DNA of 40,000 nucleotides. Source: Armatimonadota bacterium (GTDB taxonomy: Bacteria; Sysuimicrobiota; Sysuimicrobiia; Sysuimicrobiales; Humicultoraceae). Below the pieces are notes generated by a model, which did no database searches, had not been told where the DNA came from, and saw nothing but the letters and a program-made list of their open reading frames with translations. Location: NCBI GenBank assembly GCA_016869025.1, contig VGFA01000011.1, positions 1 to 40,000 on the forward strand. Direction: 5' to 3'. The position numbers and the translations under genes are program-made. The stretch's first letter is position 1. Each line of letters begins with the position of its first letter. This document shows, piece by piece, positions 23,973-32,454 of the stretch.

Positions 23973-25348
23973 TGCGCCCGCGGTTGACAGTCATAGTTCT
24001 GCTCGCTGCGATCCTGGCGGCGCCATGGGCTGCGGGGGAGGCGGCTGCGGCCGGCGCGGTGCCAGCGGTCGCTCAGGCGGCCGGTGTAGTACCGGTAGCG
24101 CCGGAGGGCGGCCCCGAGGTGCACCGCATCATCGTGGACGGCGTCATCGGACCGGCCACTGCGCGGTTCATCCTGCGCGTGGTGCGCGATGCCGACCCGG
24201 CGAGCATCGAGGCGCTGGTCATCCAGATGGACACCCCGGGCGGTCTCATGCGCTCCATGGACGAGATTACCAAGTCCATCCTGAATGCCAGGGTGCCGGT
24301 GGTCGTCTACATAGCGCCCCACGGCGCGCGGGCGGCTTCTGCCGGCGTGTTCATCACCTACGCGGCGCACATTGCGGCAATGGCCCCGGCCACCCACATC
24401 GGCGCCGCGACCCCGGTGGCCGTCGGGACGGGTGAGGGCAAGGAGCCGGACAAGGCCATGATGGAGAAGGTCACCAACGACGCGGTGGCCAACCTGCGCG
24501 CCATGGCCCGGCGCCGGGGCCGGAACGCCGAATGGGCTGAGAAGGCGGTGCGGCAGGCGGTTTCCATCACCGAGGAGGAAGCCGTAGCGGAGCGGGTCGT
24601 GGATCTTGCGGCTTCGGACATGCACGACCTGCTGCGCAAGCTCGACGGCCGGACCGTCGAGACAGACCTCGGTCCGAAGAAGCTGCGCACCGCTGGGGCC
24701 CGCATAGTGGATCACAGGATGGACCTGACCGAGCGGTTCCTGTTCACGCTCAGCGACCCCAACGTGGGCTTCATCCTCATGAACATAGGGATTCTGGGCA
24801 TCATGGTCGAGCTCTACAACCCGGGGGCAATACTGCCCGGGGTGGTCGGAGGCATCGCGCTGATACTGGGATTGGCCTCGTTCGCCATCGTGCAGGTGAA
24901 CGTCGCCGGTCTGCTGCTGATCGCCTTCGCCATACTGCTCTTCATCGCCGACCTCAAGGTGCCGGGACACGGCGTGCTGACCGCCGGCGGCGTCATCGCC
25001 TTCATAATCGGCGCGGTCCTGCTCACCGAGCATCAGGCGCCGTTCCTGCAGATCTCGCTGCGGCTGATCCTGACCGTTGCCGCGCTGCTGGCCGCGTTCT
25101 TCCTGTTCGCCGTGGGCGCCGGGATCCGCGCGCAGCGGTCCAGGCCGCGCAGCGGCCAGGAACACCTGGTCAACGCGATAGGCGTGGCCCGGTCGCGGCT
25201 GGATCCCGAGGGCCAGGTGCACGTGCAGGGCGAGATGTGGAGCGCGACCTCGGTTGCGGGTCCCATTGAGGACGGCCAGAGGGTGCGCGTCGTCGAGATG
25301 GACGGCCTGCGCGTGCGCGTCAAGCCCGAGCCCGATCCTCCGAGATAG
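23969..25348 (+). CDS. NfeD-type membrane-bound ClpP-class serine protease
   Basis: A 459-residue long-form NfeD. A signal peptide or anchor occupies residues 5-28. The protease domain shows LVIQMDTPGGLMRSMDEI, the nucleophile in ARAASAGVFITYAAH (Ser about 124), PATHIGAATPV and the likely general-base Lys (MMEKVTNDA, Lys about 167), a Ser-Lys dyad spaced as in characterised archaeal homologues. Four to six helices follow (about 255-390: GFILMNIGILGIMVELYNPGA onward), then a C-terminal OB-fold domain with GVARSRLDPEGQVHVQGEMW. Long NfeD proteins usually pair with a stomatin-like gene; none is visible here. ATG 23969 overlaps the previous stop. Confidence 0.94.
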   Translation: MMRPRLTVIVLLAAILAAPWAAGEAAAAGAVPAVAQAAGVVPVAPEGGPEVHRIIVDGVIGPATARFILRVVRDADPASIEALVIQMDTPGGLMRSMDEITKSILNARVPVVVYIAPHGARAASAGVFITYAAHIAAMAPATHIGAATPVAVGTGEGKEPDKAMMEKVTNDAVANLRAMARRRGRNAEWAEKAVRQAVSITEEEAVAERVVDLAASDMHDLLRKLDGRTVETDLGPKKLRTAGARIVDHRMDLTERFLFTLSDPNVGFILMNIGILGIMVELYNPGAILPGVVGGIALILGLASFAIVQVNVAGLLLIAFAILLFIADLKVPGHGVLTAGGVIAFIIGAVLLTEHQAPFLQISLRLILTVAALLAAFFLFAVGAGIRAQRSRPRSGQEHLVNAIGVARSRLDPEGQVHVQGEMWSATSVAGPIEDGQRVRVVEMDGLRVRVKPEPDPPR

Positions 25349-25379
25349 CGCCGCGCCTGCCGCGGCATACCCTGGTTCC

Positions 25380-25841
25380 ATGCGCGTAGTCGTCGAGACC
25401 TCCTCACCCGAGGCCACCGAGTCCCTGGGGCGACGCATCGGCGCGCACCTGCGCCCAGGGGATACGGTGGCGCTGGTGGGCCCGCTGGGGTCCGGCAAGA
25501 CCGTGTTGGCGCGAGGTCTGGCGCTCGGCGCCGGGGCGACCGGGCACATGGCAAGCCCCTCCTTCGTGGTAATCCGCGAGTACGTCGGTCCGGTGCGCGT
25601 CTACCACGCCGATCTCTACCGCCTGGAGCACCCCGGCGATCTGGCGCACCTGGGCCTGGAAGAGTTGATGGACGGCGACGGCATCGTCATCGCGGAATGG
25701 GCCGACCGCGCCCCGTGGATCCTGCCGGTGGAGCACCTTTGGGTCGAGTGCGCCTTCGGCGAATCCGACACATGCCGCGTGTTCGTCCTGAGCGCGCCCG
25801 TTGGGATGGCCGACCGGATCGCCGTCGCGGCGGAGCAGTGA
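25380..25841 (+). CDS. tsaE: tRNA t6A37 threonylcarbamoyltransferase complex ATPase TsaE
   Basis: A 153-residue ATPase. It shows the Walker A loop LVGPLGSGKTVLARGL, the threonine/serine switch SPSFVVIREYVG, the Walker B-like VYHADLYRLEHPGDL and the WADRAP motif. TsaE energises cycling of the TsaB-TsaD complex that installs threonylcarbamoyl on A37 of ANN-reading tRNAs. The ATG at 25380 lies 31 bases after the nfeD-type gene, the first visible gap in the run. The stop overlaps a possible GTG start of tsaB. Its neighbours tsaB, rimI and tsaD complete the complex. Confidence 0.96.
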   Translation: MRVVVETSSPEATESLGRRIGAHLRPGDTVALVGPLGSGKTVLARGLALGAGATGHMASPSFVVIREYVGPVRVYHADLYRLEHPGDLAHLGLEELMDGDGIVIAEWADRAPWILPVEHLWVECAFGESDTCRVFVLSAPVGMADRIAVAAEQ

Positions 25842-25846
25842 GCGCC

Positions 25847-26587
25847 ATGCGCGTGCTAGCCATTGAGGTCAGCACGCCGCGCGGGAGCGTGGCGGTCGTG
25901 GGCCAACAGGGGACTATCTCCGAGCGGTCGGCCGACGTGCCCGGCGCCCACCTCGAGTGGCTGGTGGGTGCGGTCGCCGCGGCCCTGGACGACGCCCACA
26001 TGGGGTCGGGGGACGTGGACGCCCTGTCCGTGTCGCTGGGGCCGGGCGGTTTCGTCGGGCTGCGCATCGGCGCGGCCACGGCCGCTGCCTGGGCCCATGC
26101 AGCCGGCCGCCCGCTGGTCGGGATCCCGACGCTCGACGTGATCGCCGCGGGCGCAGTCGAGGACCGAGGCCACAGTTCTGCCGGCATGGTGCTGTCCGTC
26201 GCCGATGCCCGGCGCGGCGAGGTGGCCGCGGCGCTCTACCGGTGTAGGGCGGTGCCCGCGGATCCCGTGAGGTTGACCCCGGATCTGCTGGTGGCTCCGA
26301 GCGCGATCCGCGACCTGTTGCCAGCTATTGACGAGCCCATCGTCGTGGCGGGCGATGGGCTCAGGCTGCACGCGCCGGCCATCCTGGAGGCCCTGCATCC
26401 GTGGGCCTCCCAGGCACCGCGCGATCGCTGGTGGCCCCGTGCCTCGGTGCTTGGGGCGGTCGGCCGGACGCGCCTGCTGCGCGGGGAGCGCCACGACCCC
26501 ATGCGGTTGGTGCCGATCTACGCGCGCGGGCCGGAGGCCCGGGCATGGGAGGAACGGTCTTCCGTGGTCGAGAAAGGTGGCGCGTAG
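25847..26587 (+). CDS. tsaB: tRNA t6A37 complex dimerization subunit TsaB
   Basis: A 246-residue ASKHA-fold protein, the inactive paralogue of TsaD. It opens MRVLAIEVSTPRGSVAVVG and has VDALSVSLGPGGFVGLRIGAATAAAWAH, the TsaB/TsaD dimerisation region, then SVADARRGEVAAALYR. It lacks the HxxxH metal site of TsaD, as expected. The start is ATG 25847; GTG 25838, which overlaps the tsaE stop, would add three residues. TsaB holds TsaD in the active conformation. The C-terminal half is more divergent, with PIYARGPEARAWEER near the end. Confidence 0.95.
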   Translation: MRVLAIEVSTPRGSVAVVGQQGTISERSADVPGAHLEWLVGAVAAALDDAHMGSGDVDALSVSLGPGGFVGLRIGAATAAAWAHAAGRPLVGIPTLDVIAAGAVEDRGHSSAGMVLSVADARRGEVAAALYRCRAVPADPVRLTPDLLVAPSAIRDLLPAIDEPIVVAGDGLRLHAPAILEALHPWASQAPRDRWWPRASVLGAVGRTRLLRGERHDPMRLVPIYARGPEARAWEERSSVVEKGGA

Positions 26588-26624
26588 CCGGGCGCCGGCG
26601 GAGCGCGACGGATTCGGGAGCGAG

Positions 26625-27140
26625 ATGAAGCAGATAACGCGGGTGCGCGTTGAACCCATGGTGCTGGCAGACCTGCCGTGCGTGTGCGCGATCGAGCAGG
26701 AAGCGTTCGCGTCACCGTGGCCCAAGGACGCCTATCGCTCTGAGCTGCAGCACAACAAGTCCGCCTTCTACGTGGTGGCCAGGGATGAGATGGGTTCGGT
26801 CGTTGGTTTCGCCGGCATGTGGGTGATCTTCGATGAGGCGCACATAACAACGCTGGCCGTGGATACTCACCGCCGCCGCGAGGGCATCGGCAGCCGGTTG
26901 CTGCTTGCCCTCGTTGACGCGGCCCTGGAGCGAGGGGCGCGCTGGCTGACGCTGGAGGTCAGGCCCTCCAACGTGGATGCCCTGGCGCTGTACCGCAAGT
27001 TCGGCCTCCGTGAAGTGGCCCTGAGGCGCCGGTACTACAGCGACAACGGAGAAGACGCGGTCGTGATGTGGACCGGCAACCTGAGGGATCCCGAAGCGCA
27101 GGCCCGGCTCGATGCGCTGCGGCTCAGCCTGGGGGAGTAG
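26625..27140 (+). CDS. rimI: ribosomal protein S18-alanine N-acetyltransferase (GNAT)
   Basis: A 171-residue GNAT protein. The acetyl-CoA site is VDTHRRREGIGSRLLLALVDAA (R/QxxGxG/A form RREGIG), preceded by AHITTLAV. RimI features follow: LTLEVRPSNVDALALYRKFGLREVALRRRYYSDNGEDAVVM. Within this tsa cluster the assignment to RimI is secure, although in many bacteria the enzyme acetylates more than S18. A C-terminal extension after the canonical end (ARLDALRLSLGE) is short. ATG 26625 gives the normal N-terminus; a shadow frame upstream is not coding. Confidence 0.95.
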   Translation: MKQITRVRVEPMVLADLPCVCAIEQEAFASPWPKDAYRSELQHNKSAFYVVARDEMGSVVGFAGMWVIFDEAHITTLAVDTHRRREGIGSRLLLALVDAALERGARWLTLEVRPSNVDALALYRKFGLREVALRRRYYSDNGEDAVVMWTGNLRDPEAQARLDALRLSLGE

Positions 27141-27160
27141 GGGGCATCGTTCGGGTCGCC

Positions 27161-28162
27161 GTGCTGGTGCTGGGTATCGAGACCTCCTGCGACGAGACCG
27201 CCGCGGCTGTGGTCGCCGGCGGTGTGCGGATCCAAAGCAACGTCGTCGCATCCCAGGAGGATCTCCACCGGAGATATGGCGGGGTCGTCCCAGAGTTGGC
27301 CTCGCGCAGGCACCTCGAGCGGCTTCTCCCGGTTGTGGACCTGGCCCTGGAGCAGGCCGGAGCGCGCTGGTCTGACCTCGGCGGCATAGCCGTCACGCGC
27401 GGACCGGGCCTGCTCGGAGCGCTGGCGGTCGGCGTTGCCGCTGCCAAGTCCTTCGCCTACGTGCACGGGCTGCCGCTTGTGGGCGTCAACCATCTGGAAG
27501 CGCACCTGTTCGCCAACGTGCTGGACCGAGGTCCGCTGCCCACCCCCTCCCTGGCGCTCATCGTTTCAGGAGCCCACACGGATTTGGTGCTGATAGAGGG
27601 CCACCACCGCTATGAGATGCTGGGACGGACGCGCGACGATGCCGCCGGCGAGGCATTTGACAAGGTCGCGCGCGCCATGGGTCTGGGCTATCCCGGCGGC
27701 CCTGCACTGGACCGGCTGGGCCGCACCGGCGATGCTTCGGCCGTGCCGCTGCCCGTGCCGTTCCCCGGCGGCGGGCTTGACTTCAGCTTCAGCGGAGTGA
27801 AGACCGCGGCGCTCCGGGCGCTGGCAGCAGAGCCGTTGCCCTCTCCGTCGTTCGTCGCCGGGCTCGCGGCCTCTCTTCAACGCGTTGTCGCCGAGGCCTT
27901 GGCGACCAAGACCGCGCGCGCCGCCCGCGAGTACCGGCCGCGGGCCCTGCTGCTGGCGGGCGGCGTGGCGGCCAACTCGGTCCTGCGCGCGCGCCTGGAG
28001 GCCGAATCCGGCCGCCTCAGCATCCCCCTGCTCGTCCCGCGGATGGAACTCTGCACCGACAACGCGGCCATGGTCGCGGCCTGCGGCGCTTCCCGCCTGG
28101 CCCGAGGAGAGCAGGACTCCTGGGATATGGGCGCGGCCGCGGACCTGCCCCTCACGGGCTGA
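27161..28162 (+). CDS. tsaD: tRNA N6-adenosine threonylcarbamoyltransferase TsaD
   Basis: A 333-residue catalytic subunit of t6A synthesis. It opens LVLGIETSCDETAAAVV, followed by GGVVPELASRRHLERLLPVV. The metal ligands are in VGVNHLEAHLFANV (His111 and His115), and ALIVSGAHTDL forms the nucleotide region. GEAFDKVARAMGLGYPGGPALDRLG and the late DNAAMVAACG, with the Asp ligand, complete the site. GTG 27161 places the conserved motif next to the start as in homologues; in-frame codons back to 27068 lie inside rimI. The tsaE-tsaB-rimI-tsaD order followed by groESL matches Bacillus ydiBCDE-groESL. Confidence 0.96.
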   Translation: MLVLGIETSCDETAAAVVAGGVRIQSNVVASQEDLHRRYGGVVPELASRRHLERLLPVVDLALEQAGARWSDLGGIAVTRGPGLLGALAVGVAAAKSFAYVHGLPLVGVNHLEAHLFANVLDRGPLPTPSLALIVSGAHTDLVLIEGHHRYEMLGRTRDDAAGEAFDKVARAMGLGYPGGPALDRLGRTGDASAVPLPVPFPGGGLDFSFSGVKTAALRALAAEPLPSPSFVAGLAASLQRVVAEALATKTARAAREYRPRALLLAGGVAANSVLRARLEAESGRLSIPLLVPRMELCTDNAAMVAACGASRLARGEQDSWDMGAAADLPLTG

Positions 28163-28209
28163 CCTCCCGACCGACCTCCCGGCGCACGGAACTATCTTTC
28201 CCCAGGGTC

Positions 28210-28238
28210 TTGATCGCGGCGATCCGCCGGAATAAGAT
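28210..28238 (+). promoter_or_regulatory. groES-groEL promoter
   Basis: TTGATC (28210-28215), a 17-base spacer and TAAGAT (28233-28238) form a vegetative promoter immediately upstream of the CIRCE operator. Initiation near 28245 would place the operator at the very start of the transcript, as in other HrcA-controlled operons. Confidence 0.75.
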
Positions 28239-28247
28239 GGGGGGTGG

Positions 28248-28274
28248 TTAGCACTCGGGTACCGAGAGTGCCAA
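28248..28274 (+). promoter_or_regulatory. CIRCE operator (HrcA site)
   Basis: TTAGCACTC (28248-28256), nine bases, GAGTGCCAA (28266-28274). This matches the canonical TTAGCACTC-N9-GAGTGCTAA with a single mismatch in the right arm. HrcA represses here until heat or unfolded protein titrates GroEL. The hrcA gene itself is not in the window. Confidence 0.96.
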
Positions 28275-28307
28275 ATCACAAACACCCCGCAAGGAGGGAC
28301 GTAGACG

Positions 28308-28628
28308 ATGAAGCTCAAGCCACTGGGCGACCGCGTGGTCGTGAAGCCCCTGGAAGAGGAGGAGCGCACAAAGGGAGGCATCGTCCTGCCGGACACCGCC
28401 AAGGAGAAGCCGCAGCACGGCGAGGTGATCGCGGTGGGGCCGGGTGAGTGGGACGAGGACGGCAAGAAGCGCATCGCTCCGGATGTGAAGCCGGGCGATC
28501 GGGTGCTGTACGCCAAGTACGCGGGTACCGAGGTCAAGACCGACGACGGCGACCTGCTGATCCTCCGCGCCAGCGACGTGCTGGCCATCGTCGAGAAGCC
28601 CGCGGCCAAGACCAAGGCCAAGGGATAA
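28308..28628 (+). CDS. groES: co-chaperonin GroES
   Basis: A 106-residue Hsp10, slightly longer than the usual 95-97 because of a Lys/Ala-rich tail ([11 protein letters not shown]). It opens with [31 protein letters not shown], including the mobile loop that docks on GroEL, and continues [17 protein letters not shown] and [41 protein letters not shown] at 28291-28298 is a strong ribosome site. The gene is repressed through CIRCE and is followed by groEL after 12 bases. Confidence 0.98.
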   Translation: MKLKPLGDRVVVKPLEEEERTKGGIVLPDTAKEKPQHGEVIAVGPGEWDEDGKKRIAPDVKPGDRVLYAKYAGTEVKTDDGDLLILRASDVLAIVEKPAAKTKAKG

Positions 28629-30257
<1,629 letters not shown>

Positions 30258-30307
30258 GCGTCTCTGCGCGGCCTCCGGTCGCAGGGAAGTTCGGCAGGAG
30301 TTCCACA

Positions 30308-30337
30308 AGAGGGGGGAGCCGTTCGGCTTCCCCCTCT
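30308..30337 (+). terminator. hairpin after groEL
   Basis: AGAGGGGGGAGCC (30308-30320), loop GTTC, GGCTTCCCCCTCT (30325-30337): a 13-base stem with one G-T pair, 50 bases after the groEL stop. It lacks a T-run, so it is either a factor-dependent terminator or an mRNA 3' stabiliser. It separates the heat-shock operon from the oxidoreductase gene. Confidence 0.65.
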
Positions 30338-30369
30338 GCACCACCACGATCGCGCCCAAGGAGCCGGTC

Positions 30370-31389
30370 ATGAGATTCGGGTTCATTCCGACCGAAGGCG
30401 GCCACCTCTTCGAGCAGGCGCTGCGCGAGGTGCTGCTGGGCGAGGAGCTGGGCTTCCACTCGGCATGGATGGAGGAGCACCACGGCGTCACCAACCACTA
30501 CTGGCCTTCACCGTTGGTGATCCTGGCCGGTTTTGCGACGCGGACTTCAAGGATTCTGCTGGGGACCAACATCGCGGTGCTGCCCTTCTACCACCCGGTC
30601 CGTGCCGCGGAAGACGTGGCCATGCTGGACGTGATCTCTGGCGGCCGCGTTATCTTCGGCGTGGCGATCGGCTACCGGCCGCAGGAGTTCGCCCTCTACG
30701 GCGCGCCGCTTGAGAACCGTGGAGCCCGCCTGTCCGAGGCGATCCGGTTGATGCGGCGCCTCTGGGCAGAGGAGTCGGTGACGTTCTCCGGCCGGCACTA
30801 CGCCGTCTCAGACGCGCGGATAGAGCCGCGGCCCCTTCGTCCGGTGCCCGTCTGGATTGGAGGGTGGGGTGACCTGTCGCTGCGACGCGCGGCCGAGCTG
30901 GGCGATGCCTGGATTCCAGGCCCGACGGCCCGCCTCGAGAAACTGCTCGATGCTCAGGCGACGTACAGGCGCCACCTGGTGAAGTTCGGTAGAGATCCGG
31001 GCGCGGTCCCCACGCCCCTTACCCGCGAGCTGGTCATCGCCGAGACCGAGGCACGGGCGCGCGAGCTGGCGGAGCGGCACCTGCTCGTCAACTACCGCGA
31101 CGAGTACGGCAAGGACTGGTCGCACCCGCTGATAGGACGGGAAGATGAAACCCGCCTGGACCGGTTGGACGACCTGGGCCGCGACCGCTTCCTAATAGGG
31201 ACGCCCGAGCAGGTGGTGCGGCAGATCGAGCGGCTCAGGGACGTCTTCGGCGTAGACCACCTGATCTTCCGAACGTACTTCCCCGGCATGCCGCACGAAC
31301 ACATCATGGCCGAACTGATACTGCTGGCGAAGGAAGTTATGCCGGCCTTTGCAACCGGCGATCTGGGGGAAGCTCATGATGACACCTAA
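30370..31389 (+). CDS. LLM-class flavin-dependent oxidoreductase
   Basis: A 339-residue luciferase-like TIM-barrel protein. Family marks are FGFIPTEGGHLFEQALREVLLGEELGFHSAWMEEHH, FATRTSRILLGTNIAVLPFYHPVRAAEDVAMLDVISGGRVIFGVAIGYRPQEF and the flavin-side PVPVWIGGWGDLSLRRAAELGDAWIPG. These enzymes use FMN or F420; the sequence does not decide between them. The substrate is unknown. The last 14 bases overlap the DapA-family gene, so the two are translated together and probably act in one pathway. ATG 30370 lies after the groEL-distal hairpin. Confidence 0.9.
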   Translation: MRFGFIPTEGGHLFEQALREVLLGEELGFHSAWMEEHHGVTNHYWPSPLVILAGFATRTSRILLGTNIAVLPFYHPVRAAEDVAMLDVISGGRVIFGVAIGYRPQEFALYGAPLENRGARLSEAIRLMRRLWAEESVTFSGRHYAVSDARIEPRPLRPVPVWIGGWGDLSLRRAAELGDAWIPGPTARLEKLLDAQATYRRHLVKFGRDPGAVPTPLTRELVIAETEARARELAERHLLVNYRDEYGKDWSHPLIGREDETRLDRLDDLGRDRFLIGTPEQVVRQIERLRDVFGVDHLIFRTYFPGMPHEHIMAELILLAKEVMPAFATGDLGEAHDDT

Positions 31390-32314
31390 CCTCAACGGCT
31401 TGATTCCAGCCACGGTTCTACCGATGACCGACGAGGCCCGGCCCGACCTCGATACCCTGGCGCGCTATCTCGACTGGGTGGTCCGCCAGGGACCGGTGGG
31501 GGTAGCGATCAACGCCGACACCGGCGAAGGCCCGCACCTGTCGCGGTCCGAGAAGCGGGCGGTTCTCGATGCCGCGGTGGCCGCGGTGGCAGGCCGCGCG
31601 CTGGTCATTGCGGGGATCGGCGGTCCCTACACCGAGGAGGCCATAGCGCAGGCGCGCGCCGCGAAGGCAGCGGGAGCGGACGCCCTGTTGATTTTTCCCA
31701 TCCCGGCCTTCTTCGGCCGCCCTCTATTCCCGGAGATCCCGTATGAGTACCATCGGGCCATCGCCCGCGCCGCGGATCTCCCCATGATCCTTTTCCAGCT
31801 GCAGCCCGCCCTCGGCGGGGTGGAGTTTACGGCGGAAGCGATGGCGCGCCTGCTGGAGATTGACACCGTGGTGGCGATCAAGGAAGCGTCTTTCGATGCC
31901 ATGAAGTTCGTTCAGATGCGCTCGATCCTGGACCAGGCGCAGCGGCGGATCACGCTCCTGACCGGCAACGACAACTTCATCTGCCACTCGTTCGTGCTCG
32001 GCGCCGAGGGCGCGCTCATCGGTTTTGGGACGCTGGCCGTGCGGCTGCAGGTGGAGATGATCGAAGCTGCTCGCCGCCGCGACTGGGACGAGGCGTTTCG
32101 GCTCTCCGGCATCGTGCAGCCGCTGGCCGACGCGATCTTCGCGCCGCCGGTACCCAACTACCGTGCTAGGACCAAGGAGGCGCTGCGCATGCTCGGCGTG
32201 ATCGGTAGCGCGGCCGTGCGGCCTCCGCTTCTTCCCGTGGATGACGATGAACGTAGGCGGATCCGGCTCGCCCTGGAGCGCGCGGGGATGTTGGAGCCCG
32301 GCCGTGCTGGATAG
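31376..32314 (+). CDS. DapA/NanA-family aldolase-like protein with Tyr-to-Phe change
   Basis: A 312-residue TIM-barrel of the dihydrodipicolinate synthase/N-acetylneuraminate lyase family. The Schiff-base lysine is present in VVAIKEASFD (Lys169). The phosphate-like loop region is NADTGEGPHLSRSEKRAVLDAAV, where the usual GTTGE is NADTGE. The catalytic tyrosine, expected in ILYNxP, is replaced by Phe140 (MILFQLQP). Canonical lysine synthesis is therefore unlikely. A different aldol or dehydratase reaction, or lost activity, is inferred. The gene overlaps the LLM oxidoreductase, not lysine genes. ATG 31376 and 31379 are alternatives. Confidence 0.85.
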   Translation: MMTPNLNGLIPATVLPMTDEARPDLDTLARYLDWVVRQGPVGVAINADTGEGPHLSRSEKRAVLDAAVAAVAGRALVIAGIGGPYTEEAIAQARAAKAAGADALLIFPIPAFFGRPLFPEIPYEYHRAIARAADLPMILFQLQPALGGVEFTAEAMARLLEIDTVVAIKEASFDAMKFVQMRSILDQAQRRITLLTGNDNFICHSFVLGAEGALIGFGTLAVRLQVEMIEAARRRDWDEAFRLSGIVQPLADAIFAPPVPNYRARTKEALRMLGVIGSAAVRPPLLPVDDDERRRIRLALERAGMLEPGRAG

Positions 32315-32340
32315 AGGGACCTCGGTGGGCGCCCGTTCTG

Positions 32341-32405
32341 CTTGCAATTGTGCGATATTTGTGGTAGCGTTTGGGTTGGAAACCCCATATCGCACCGATT
32401 GCAAG
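32341..32405 (+). repeat. 65-bp interrupted palindrome over the purD promoter
   Basis: CTTGCAAT-TG-TGCGATAT (32341-32358) is matched by ATATCGCA-CCG-ATTGCAAG (32387-32405): sixteen paired positions interrupted only by a two-against-three-base central mismatch. The 28-base centre includes GGGTT-GGA-AACCC. The arms are noticeably AT-richer than the surroundings. It could be an operator with two distant half-sites or, in read-through RNA, a long hairpin. Confidence 0.75.
32342..32370 (+). promoter_or_regulatory. purine operon promoter
   Basis: TTGCAA (32342-32347), a 17-base spacer and TAGCGT (32365-32370). The -35 lies in the left arm of the palindrome and the -10 in its centre, so a protein binding both arms would cover the promoter. 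Initiation near 32377 puts the PurBox pair just downstream of the start site. Confidence 0.5.
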
Positions 32406-32409
32406 CCAA

Positions 32410-32454
32410 AAATCCGAACATTTGATGCTGAAACCGTTGAGAATGTTCGTTATT
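32410..32454 (+). promoter_or_regulatory. PurBox pair (PurR operator)
   Basis: AAATCCGAACATT (32410-32422) fits the Bacillus PurBox consensus AWWWCCGAACWWT at every position. AATGTTCGTTATT (32442-32454), read on the other strand, is AATAACGAACATT, one mismatch from consensus. The two face each other with 19 bases between, close to the 16-17 typical of Bacillus operators. The second box overlaps the purD start codon region. Repression by a PurR relieved by PRPP is inferred; no purR gene is in the window. Confidence 0.75.

Noticed and set aside
23924-25549. 541-codon minus-strand open frame opposite the NfeD gene
   Set aside because: It is a GC-driven shadow of the conserved + strand genes; its translation is rich in His, Arg and Gly and shows no domain. 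Similar shadows oppose glmM, glmS, groEL and purL.
32341-32440. Purine or PRPP riboswitch upstream of purD
   Set aside because: The known three-way junction and loop sequences of the guanine/adenine class are absent, and the left arm lies upstream of the predicted transcript start.
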